The notes under the pieces were generated by a model. That model was not told where the DNA came from. It ran no database searches and saw only the letters and a list, made by a program, of their open reading frames with translations. Positions 7,430 to 12,621 of a stretch of DNA of 19,500 bases are shown in pieces. Origin of the DNA: Methanobacteriota archaeon (GTDB taxonomy: Archaea > Thermoplasmatota > DTKX01 > GCA-020343715); assembly GCA_030594725.1 (NCBI GenBank), contig JAUVEQ010000010.1, positions 1-19,500 on the forward strand, written 5' to 3'. The stretch's first letter is position 1, and every line of letters starts with the position of its first letter. Position numbers and translations under genes: made by a program.

Positions 7430-8146
7430 ATGGCGTACAGCGACATGCAGAGGTACATGGCCGAGCTCCTGGGCACCTTCGTTCTGGTGTTCGTCGGCTG
7501 CGGGACCGTGGTCCTGGCCGGGAACACGCTGGACAACACCGGCGTAGCATTGGCATTCGGCATCGCGGTCATGACAATGGTGTACGCCATCGGGCACATC
7601 TCGGGATGCCACATCAACCCGGCCATAAGCATAGCCATGTTCCTCAGGGGGAAGATATCGAGCAGGGACACGATGATGTACATCATCTTCCAGTGCATCG
7701 GCGCCATCATCGCCGCCGGAGTGCTCCTAACGGTGGCCAACGGCATGAGCGGTTACGATATAAACGCCGACGGCCTGGGAGAGAACGGGTGGGGTAAGGA
7801 TTACGGCAACGAGGTGGATACCGCCGGCGCGCTCTTGACCGAGGTCGTCCTTACCATGATATTCCTCCTTGTGATATTCGGGGCCACGAGCAAGGAGGCC
7901 CCCTCCGGTTTCTCTGGCATCGCCATAGGGTTCGCCCTGGCGATGATACACCTGGTCAGCATCCCCGTGACCGGCACCTCGGTCAACCCGGCAAGGTCGC
8001 TGGGGCCGGCCTTGTTCGTCGGAGGCGATGCGATCGCCCAGCTGTGGTTGTTCTGGGTGGCCCCCATAATAGGGGCCTTGATCGCGGTCATCGTGTGGCG
8101 GTTGATCTTAGAGGAGACCGAGACCGACGGGATCGAGCAGGCCTGA
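7430..8146 (+). CDS. AqpZ-type aquaporin (water channel)
   Basis: This 238-residue MIP-family protein has six predicted membrane helices and two half-helix NPA boxes: HINPAIS (NPA at 63-65) and SVNPARS (NPA at 186-188). The four selectivity-filter residues are Phe43, His174, Thr183 and Arg189. This is the water-selective set of E. coli AqpZ at the same numbering, and differs from archaeal AqpM, which lacks the filter His. IHLVSIPVTGTSVNPARS and the C-terminal QLWLFWVAPIIGA block also closely resemble bacterial AqpZ. The ATG at 7430 follows AAGGTGAGGAG. Wobble positions look more A/T-rich (repeated ATA codons) than in the neighbouring genes. The gene is flanked by gltX and a duplicate of the gltX tail, which with the bacterial character suggests horizontal acquisition. 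Confidence 0.93.
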   Translation: MAYSDMQRYMAELLGTFVLVFVGCGTVVLAGNTLDNTGVALAFGIAVMTMVYAIGHISGCHINPAISIAMFLRGKISSRDTMMYIIFQCIGAIIAAGVLLTVANGMSGYDINADGLGENGWGKDYGNEVDTAGALLTEVVLTMIFLLVIFGATSKEAPSGFSGIAIGFALAMIHLVSIPVTGTSVNPARSLGPALFVGGDAIAQLWLFWVAPIIGALIAVIVWRLILEETETDGIEQA

Positions 8147-8159
8147 AGAGGGCGCCCCC

Positions 8160-8213
8160 ATCGAAGTGAACCTCGCGGACGATAACATCGAGGACTACTT
8201 CGCGTACCGCTGA
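8160..8213 (+). pseudogene. Detached copy of the gltX 3' end
   Basis: These 54 bp match the last 54 bp of gltX (7222-7275) at 47 positions, including the stop codon. Read in the gltX frame they encode IEVNLADDNIEDYFAYR and stop, against LEVNPADDDIEAFFAYR in the intact gene. The copy starts 13 bp after the aquaporin stop, has no start codon and matches no other gltX sequence here. It is best read as a relic left by duplication or by recombination with a diverged gltX allele. Confidence 0.85.
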
Positions 8214-8271
8214 GCCTCTCGGAACCCTTCTAATCCGGCGGAACGCGGGCTCGACAATCCACACGATGGGT

Positions 8272-8439
8272 GGATTTGCCGGGCCCGTGGTAGATCCAGC
8301 GTCACCCGAAGGCAACTAGAGCTCCCACGAGCCGGGTTCCGATACCCATACAGGGGGTAAAAGGGGGTTTGGGGTTTATGGGGTTTCGTGTTTAATGTTC
8401 GCGATCGTTACGTTGGGGTCATTGGGCCCGGGCAAATCC
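8272..8439. repeat. Long-range inverted repeat
   Basis: GGATTTGCCGGGCCC (8272-8286) is the reverse complement of GGGCCCGGGCAAATCC (8424-8439), except for one missing C. The arms are about 137 bp apart. Pairing of the arms would compete with the local hairpin at 8427-8442, so two alternative folds are possible. Confidence 0.6.
8353..8383 (+). other. G-quadruplex-forming motif
   Basis: Four G runs on the plus strand (8353-8357, 8363-8367, 8371-8374, 8380-8383) are separated by loops of 5, 3 and 5 bases (TAAAA, TTT, TTTAT). All runs have at least four G, which satisfies the canonical quadruplex rule with four tetrads. Its function is unknown. It lies just upstream of the strong stem at 8395-8475. 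Confidence 0.65.
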
Positions 8440-8475
8440 GGGGGTTGAGGGGTTGTGTGAAACGGTTGCGAACAT
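8395..8475 (+). ncRNA. Possible structured RNA: 15-bp stem enclosing a hairpin
   Basis: ATGTTCGCGATCGTT (8395-8409) pairs with AACGGTTGCGAACAT (8461-8475) over 15 uninterrupted positions if two G-U wobbles are allowed. Wobble pairs point to RNA rather than a DNA site. Inside is a smaller hairpin, CCCGG (8427-8431) with CCGGG (8438-8442) around a 6-base loop. No known RNA family (tRNA, RNase P, SRP RNA) was recognised. The strand is unproven, although the wobbles fit a plus-strand transcript. Confidence 0.4.
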
Positions 8476-8607
8476 CATAGTCCTGTACGGTCGGAATTCT
8501 GGCAAGTGGGATATCAACACCGGAACTTCCATGCCGTATTAGTCTGATTGATTATTTAAATCTTATGACATAATCCACAAGGAACCATATTATTCTGTCA
8601 ATTATAT

Positions 8608-8877
8608 TTAGGTTACCCTAAATTTCTCAATAACCGACAGAGTCATACGTTGCCCTTCGACGGCTCCTTCACGATATCGAGGTCGTGGGAGACCCCTGGC
8701 CCCTGGTATTCCATCCACTTTTACAGGTAGAGGACGCTCACTCCCGTGACCACAAAAGGCGATCGCCATACCGACGACGATGAACAGAATGAACATCACG
8801 ATGACCGACCAGATACCTATCCATACCGCTAGAATCCGCGTGGATCCTCTCGTTCGGGCAAGCTCGATGGATGTCAT
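8608..8877 (-). CDS. Small single-span membrane protein (hypothetical)
   Basis: I do not recognise this 89-residue protein. The ATG at 8877 is preceded on the minus strand by GGAGG with a gap of 7-8 nt, the best argument that it is real. Residues 1-16 are polar and basic (MTSIELARTRGSTR). Residues 17-43 form one strongly hydrophobic helix (ILAVWIGIWSVIVMFILFIVVGMAIAF). The C-terminal half is basic and proline/glycine-rich with no recognisable domain. The arginines before the helix predict an N-in orientation. It is isolated between the non-coding region and the divergent zinc-ribbon/aEF-1beta genes. It could be a genuine short membrane protein or a chance reading frame; conservation in related genomes would decide. 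Confidence 0.5.
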   Translation of the reverse strand: MTSIELARTRGSTRILAVWIGIWSVIVMFILFIVVGMAIAFCGHGSERPLPVKVDGIPGARGLPRPRYREGAVEGQRMTLSVIEKFRVT

Positions 8878-8943
8878 CGGAAGACCTCCGTTCCTCGCTG
8901 AATACCTATTGATGATCCCACTGGGAACTATTATGATCACGTG

Positions 8944-8955
8944 GAAAACGTTTTC
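8944..8955. promoter_or_regulatory. Perfect 12-bp palindrome, possible operator
   Basis: GAAAACGTTTTC is an exact palindrome. It extends imperfectly on both sides to GTG...CAC. It lies between the divergent start sites of the small membrane protein (8877, minus) and the zinc-ribbon gene (9063, plus), where a dimeric regulator could act on either or both. Confidence 0.3.
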
Positions 8956-9014
8956 ACTTCTGCCTGTACGATGCAATTCCGGCCTGGATTCTGTTGTGGA
9001 CCCTCTTGGGAGAT

Positions 9015-9030
9015 GCGAAAAGCTCAATAA
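9015..9030 (+). promoter_or_regulatory. Probable BRE/TATA upstream of the zinc-ribbon gene
   Basis: GCGAAAAGCTCAATAA combines a purine-rich BRE-like part with a weak TATA-like CAATAA. It lies about 35-45 bp before the ATG at 9063, the expected spacing for a short leader. Confidence 0.4.
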
Positions 9031-9062
9031 GGGGTACACGTTACAGGGGCCCGGTGAACCAC

Positions 9063-9230
9063 ATGGAGGTCGCATCCAGGTGTATATCCTGCGGAGTTCC
9101 CCTTACCCAGCAGGGAAGGGCCAGTTTCAAGTGTCCATCCTGTGGAAACGTCCTGGTCGGCAGGTGCACCCAGTGCCGGGGCCAGGGAGTGACGTTCAAA
9201 TGCCCCGAGTGCGGGTTCCAGGGACCATAG
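9063..9230 (+). CDS. Archaeal zinc-ribbon protein with four CxxC motifs (HVO_2753-like)
   Basis: This 55-residue protein is almost entirely zinc ribbon. It has four CxxC pairs: C7/C10 (CISC), C24/C27 (CPSC), C35/C38 (CTQC) and C47/C50 (CPEC), enough for two zinc sites. Size, motif pattern and position immediately before aEF-1beta match the archaeal small zinc-finger family once annotated as DUF1610/Zn-ribbon RNA-binding protein, with Haloferax HVO_2753 as a studied member. The family is thought to bind nucleic acid; its molecular role is not settled. The ATG at 9063 follows GGTGA by about 5 nt. Its stop is 11 nt before the aEF-1beta start, so the two are almost certainly one transcript. The linkage supports a translation-related role. 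Confidence 0.88.
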   Translation: MEVASRCISCGVPLTQQGRASFKCPSCGNVLVGRCTQCRGQGVTFKCPECGFQGP

Positions 9231-9241
9231 GTGGACTGCCC

Positions 9242-9514
9242 ATGGGAACGGTCGCTATCAAGTTCAGGGTAATGCCAGAGGGTCCAGAGGTCGATATGGC
9301 CGCCCTCGAGATCGATATCAAGGAGATCGTGACCAGCAACGGTGCCGAGCTGCATGCGGTGGAGGTCAAGCCATTCGCCTTCGGACTGATGGCGATGGAG
9401 ATGGCCGTCACCATGCCCGATTCGGGCGGCAACATCTCCGACGCGATCGAGGAGGCCATCGACGGGATCGACGGCGTCCAGTCGGTGGAGGTCCTTGAAG
9501 TGGGCCTTCTCTGA
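9242..9514 (+). CDS. ef1b: Elongation factor 1-beta (aEF-1B, nucleotide exchange factor for EF1A)
   Basis: The 90-residue protein begins MGTVAIKFRVMPEGPEVD and ends IDGIDGVQSVEVLEVGLL, the signature ends of archaeal aEF-1beta. The family is a single ferredoxin-like alpha/beta domain that catalyses GDP/GTP exchange on aEF-1A during protein synthesis. KPFAFGLMAMEM in the middle corresponds to the conserved core strand region. The length is as expected (about 88-91). The frame is open well upstream, but the ATG at 9242 is the family start and lies 11 nt after the zinc-ribbon stop, with GGTGG just upstream. It is probably co-transcribed with the zinc-ribbon gene; uL16 downstream has its own promoter. 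Confidence 0.95.
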   Translation: MGTVAIKFRVMPEGPEVDMAALEIDIKEIVTSNGAELHAVEVKPFAFGLMAMEMAVTMPDSGGNISDAIEEAIDGIDGVQSVEVLEVGLL

Positions 9515-9532
9515 GGATGAAAACATATATGT
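9515..9532 (+). promoter_or_regulatory. BRE/TATA promoter of the uL16 gene
   Basis: A purine-rich GGATGAAA is followed by ACATATATGT (9523-9532). Transcription would start near 9555, just before the strong ribosome binding site AGGAGG (9565-9570) of the uL16 gene at 9578. This is the clearest promoter in the window. Confidence 0.65.
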
Positions 9533-9577
9533 ACGCCCGGCAACCTGCGGGCGTCCGGGTCAACAGGAGGAAATAAC

Positions 9578-10096
9578 ATGTCAAGGAAGCCGAACAGGAT
9601 GTATCGCCGGGTCGTCGGCCTACCCTACACCCGACGTGAGTACATGGGCGGCATCCCCAACCTCCGGATCGCCAACTTCAATGCCGGGGACACCAAGGGC
9701 GACTTCCCCATCGAATTGGTCCTAGTGGCCAGGGAGATGTGCCAGATCCGGCACAATGCCCTGGAGGCTGCCCGTATCACCGCCAACAGGGTCATGACCA
9801 AGACGGGCGTGATGAACTACCACCTCAAGATCCTGATCTATCCTCACAACGTCCTGAGGGAGAACAAGCAGGCCACCGGTGCGGGCGCGGACCGTGTCTC
9901 ACAGGGCATGCGCAGCGCCTTCGGCAAGAACGTGAGCCTCGCGGCCCGCGTCTATCCCGGAACGCGGCTGATCATGCTGCGCATTCACAAGGCCCAGTTC
10001 GCAAAGGCCAAGGATGCCCTGCGGAAGGCGAGCATGAAGATGCCCACGCCCACCCGCGTGATCATCCAGAAGGGCAAGGAACTCCTGGGCACCTAG
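9578..10096 (+). CDS. rpl10e: Large-subunit ribosomal protein uL16 (archaeal L10e)
   Basis: The 172-residue product is uL16, called L10e in archaea, a component of the 50S subunit near the peptidyl-transferase and A-site region. The N-terminus (SRKPNRMYRRVVGLPYTRREYMGGIP) and the conserved core (CQIRHNALEAARITANR, YHLKILIYPHNVLRENK, GADRVSQGMRSAFGK) match the family throughout. The length is typical. The start is fixed by AGGAGG 7 nt upstream of the ATG. It has its own promoter at 9515-9532 and is followed by another promoter, so it is probably a single-gene transcript, although it sits in a local cluster of translation genes. Confidence 0.96.
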   Translation: MSRKPNRMYRRVVGLPYTRREYMGGIPNLRIANFNAGDTKGDFPIELVLVAREMCQIRHNALEAARITANRVMTKTGVMNYHLKILIYPHNVLRENKQATGAGADRVSQGMRSAFGKNVSLAARVYPGTRLIMLRIHKAQFAKAKDALRKASMKMPTPTRVIIQKGKELLGT

Positions 10097-10131
10097 GAGG
10101 CCTCCCGGACCGTGGGACGGCGTCTGGCCGT

Positions 10132-10147
10132 AGAAAACTCTTTTATC
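10132..10147 (+). promoter_or_regulatory. BRE/TATA promoter of the PEP-synthase-like gene
   Basis: AGAAAACTCTTTTATC: a BRE-like AGAAAA followed by CTTTTATC. The predicted start, about 10168, falls at the ribosome binding site (GGGGGGAG, about 10168-10174) of the ATG at 10182, giving a very short leader. Confidence 0.55.
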
Positions 10148-10181
10148 CCCTCAGTCAGTACGAGACCGGGGGGAGCCACCC

Positions 10182-12614
10182 ATGGCCAACTACACCGTAT
10201 TCCTAACGGAGCCAGAGGCACTCGATGTCGACATTGTCGGTAGGGAGGCCCACCAGCTCCATCTTCTGCTGGAGAACGCCGTACGGGTCCCCGACGGATT
10301 CGTGATCACCGCCGACACGCTCCACGACTTCCTCGAGACCTCCGGGGCCGGAGCCAAGCTGGCCCATATGTTCTCCGCCGATCTGCCGGAGGAAAGGGGG
10401 CTGGAGATACTCTCCCGTCAAGCGGTGGAGATCGTGCTCGGCTCCGAGATGAGCTGGGACATCGAGGCCGGCATCATCGGGGCGTACGAGCACCTGGCCA
10501 GGCAGCAGGCCGTGGGAGCTCCCAAGGTGTCCGTGATCGTCTCCGTCGCCTTCCACCCGGAGCGATTCCCCTACTTCGCCGACACCTTCGAGCGACGCGC
10601 GACGGTCCACGACCGACACGACCTGGACAAGGCCGTGAAGGAGGCATGGGCCTCCCTCTACACCCCCGAGAGCCTGAGGTTCTTCAACAGTATCGGCTGG
10701 GACCTGGAGGACGTCCGGGCCTCGGTGCTGGTCCAGCACGACATCGCCCCGGAGGCCTCCGGCGTAGCGTTCACCGTCCCCGACGAGGAGGCGGGACACG
10801 ACATGATAATCAAGGCCGTCCTGGGAAGCGCCATGGCCCTGGAGAAGGGCATCGTCGAGCCCGATACCTACCTGGTGGACCTGAAGTCGGGCGAGGTGAA
10901 GGACCGTGACCAGAGGACCCAGGAGGAGTTCTACTATCCCGACGAAGCGGGGCGCATGCGTCCCATCAGGCTCCCGCACGACCTTGCCAGCCAGCCCAAG
11001 CTACCGGACGAGGCCATGGCGGAGCTGGCACGACTGTCCCGCCTGGCTCTCAAGATCTTCGGTCAACCCATGGTCCTCGAATGGGCCCTGGTGGAGGATG
11101 GCGTGTGGGTCGTGAACGCCGTTCCGATGTCCGCCATCGAGGAGATGGAGGACGATGAGGAGGAGGAGGTGGCGCCACCGACGGCGGCTCCCGCCGCCCA
11201 GGCCCCTCCACCGACCGCACCCATCGAGACGGCTCCCCCTCGACCCGCCATGCAGGAGGACGATGACGTCATGGAGGTCCTGGCCGCCATGGGCATGGCT
11301 ACCAAGAGGCGTCCTGCGCCACCACCCGTCGAAATGGAACCACCTGCCCCCGCGGTCAAGGAGTTCGACAGGGTCGAGGCGGAGATGGAGCCGGAACCAG
11401 AGGTGGAGCCGGAGCTGGAACCAGAGGTGGAGCCGGAGCCGGAACCAGAGGTGGAGCCGGAGCCGGAACCAGAGGTGGAGCCTGAGCCGGAGCTGGAACC
11501 AGAGGTGGAGCCTGAGCCAGAACCGGAGCCAGTTCCTGAGCCAGAACCGGAGCCGGAACTCGAGACGGAGCCAGTTCCTGAGCCAGAACCGGAGCCGGAA
11601 TCAGAGATGGGAACCGAGGCCGAGACGGAGGCGGAGGAGGAACCTGCGATGAGGGTCGGGGGTCAAGAGGTGCTCTCGCCCGAACAGCTGGACCTGGGGC
11701 CCTACCTGCCGGTGACGGAGATGCAGGTGCTGGTCGCCACCGAGGACGTCTCGGTCATCAAGGACCTGCCCGGGATCCCCATCACGGGTGTCCGCTTCGA
11801 CGACGGCAAGTACCTGGTGAAGGTGACCGAGGGGAAGCATCCCCTGGTCGCCATCGATGAGGACGCTGATGGCCTCGTGGAGTCCCTGACGGCGGGCCAG
11901 GTCGCGATGGCACAGGCCAGCTTCCCCCAGCCCGTGTACGTCCAGCTGACCGACCTCCGGTCCGACGAGTTCATCGGACTCGTGGGTGGTGAGGATATGG
12001 AGCAGATGGAGGCCGTGCCGTCCATGGGCTTCCGCGGTGTTGCGCGTCTCATCTCCCCCGAGGGGGAGCCCCTCCTCAGGGCGGAGGCAAAGGCGATCCG
12101 AAGGGCCCGAAGGGAGCTGCACATGACCAACCTGCACGTGGTCATACCGTTCCCGAGGACCGTGGACGAGGTGGAGGTCCTGTACAACGTGCTCTTCGAG
12201 GAGGGGGTGAGACGCACGGGCAACCTCCGGGTGTACATCGATGTGTCCGTGCCATCCACCCTGCTGTTCCTGCACCTCTATTCCCAGGTCTCGGACGGGT
12301 TCTTCGTGCGCCTGGACGAGCTGTTGCCCTCGTTGCTCTCCATCGACCCCACATCCAATGGGATGAGGGGGACGGGCTACCTTACCGCCCACGAGAAGGC
12401 CGTTCGACAGGCCATCCTGCTGGTCACCGAGGCGGCCCACCAGGCCAAGAAGGAGGTCATCATCGAGACGGCAGGTCCCCTGGACCCGGGCCTCGTGGAG
12501 TTCCTGCTTCGCATAGGCATCAGCGGCATCTGCCTGGGCGTCGATGGGCTCCGGGAGAATGTGGCGCTCATCTCCGAGGTCGAGCACGACCTCTCCGGGG
12601 AAGGTGAGATCTGA
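10182..12614 (+). CDS. PEP synthase/PPDK-like protein lacking catalytic motifs, with a Glu/Pro repeat linker
   Basis: This 810-residue protein has three parts. Residues 1-305 resemble the ATP-grasp PPDK_N domain: VPDGFVITADTLHDFLE, EAWASLYTPESLRFFNSIGW, VLVQHDIAPEASGVAFT and VEPDTYLVD follow PEP synthase order. The GGK(N/G) lysine loop reads VGREAHQ, the RSS arginine segment reads VSVIVSVAF, and the closing QxRP reads NAVP. Residues about 310-490 are an acidic, proline-rich linker of EPEVEPEP-type repeats, and no swivelling phosphohistidine domain with TSHAA is found. Residues about 500-810 resemble the PEP-binding TIM barrel (RSDEFIGLVGGED, SMGFRGVARL, VVIPFPRT), but GSNDLTQ and the GICGQ catalytic Cys are replaced. 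I infer a non-catalytic scaffold or sensor. It has its own promoter and is followed 7 nt later by dph2. Confidence 0.75.
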   Translation: MANYTVFLTEPEALDVDIVGREAHQLHLLLENAVRVPDGFVITADTLHDFLETSGAGAKLAHMFSADLPEERGLEILSRQAVEIVLGSEMSWDIEAGIIGAYEHLARQQAVGAPKVSVIVSVAFHPERFPYFADTFERRATVHDRHDLDKAVKEAWASLYTPESLRFFNSIGWDLEDVRASVLVQHDIAPEASGVAFTVPDEEAGHDMIIKAVLGSAMALEKGIVEPDTYLVDLKSGEVKDRDQRTQEEFYYPDEAGRMRPIRLPHDLASQPKLPDEAMAELARLSRLALKIFGQPMVLEWALVEDGVWVVNAVPMSAIEEMEDDEEEEVAPPTAAPAAQAPPPTAPIETAPPRPAMQEDDDVMEVLAAMGMATKRRPAPPPVEMEPPAPAVKEFDRVEAEMEPEPEVEPELEPEVEPEPEPEVEPEPEPEVEPEPELEPEVEPEPEPEPVPEPEPEPELETEPVPEPEPEPESEMGTEAETEAEEEPAMRVGGQEVLSPEQLDLGPYLPVTEMQVLVATEDVSVIKDLPGIPITGVRFDDGKYLVKVTEGKHPLVAIDEDADGLVESLTAGQVAMAQASFPQPVYVQLTDLRSDEFIGLVGGEDMEQMEAVPSMGFRGVARLISPEGEPLLRAEAKAIRRARRELHMTNLHVVIPFPRTVDEVEVLYNVLFEEGVRRTGNLRVYIDVSVPSTLLFLHLYSQVSDGFFVRLDELLPSLLSIDPTSNGMRGTGYLTAHEKAVRQAILLVTEAAHQAKKEVIIETAGPLDPGLVEFLLRIGISGICLGVDGLRENVALISEVEHDLSGEGEI
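11394..11606 (+). repeat. 24-bp coding minisatellite (Glu/Pro repeats)
   Basis: From 11394 the gene contains in-frame units of 24 bp encoding EPEVEPEL/EPEVEPEP: 11394, 11418 and 11442, then one 30-bp unit (11466) and one 24-bp unit (11496), followed by variant EPEPVPEP-type units to about 11606. All length changes are multiples of 3, as expected for slippage under selection to keep the frame. The purine-rich repeat is the likely source of length variation between strains. Confidence 0.85.
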
Positions 12615-12621
12615 GGGAGGC

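Larger units (their letters stand above)
8214..8607. other. Long intergenic region without a convincing protein gene
   Basis: I see no supported coding region in these ~390 bp. The left half is G-rich and carries inverted repeats (8272-8286 with 8424-8439), a four-run G tract (8353-8383) and a 15-bp stem (8395-8409 with 8461-8475). The right part, from about 8540, turns strongly A/T-rich (for example TTATTTAAATC near 8552). A tRNA was looked for near 8280-8350 but does not hold up. Confidence 0.6.

Noticed and set aside
8281..8350. tRNA-like segment with a GGGTTCCGATACCC T-arm-like sequence
   Set aside because: The T loop would have 8 bases instead of 7, the five-pair T stem does not close, and no acceptor, D and anticodon arms could be assembled in register.
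8351..8640. Replication origin suggested by G runs next to A/T-rich DNA
   Set aside because: No recognisable ORB repeats flank the A/T-rich stretch and no orc1/cdc6 gene is nearby; G runs alone do not support an origin.
8780..9241. N-terminal extension of aEF-1beta reading through the zinc-ribbon gene
   Set aside because: aEF-1beta is about 90 residues in archaea and MGTVAIKFRVMPEG is its family start. The extension overlaps the convincing four-CxxC zinc-ribbon frame.
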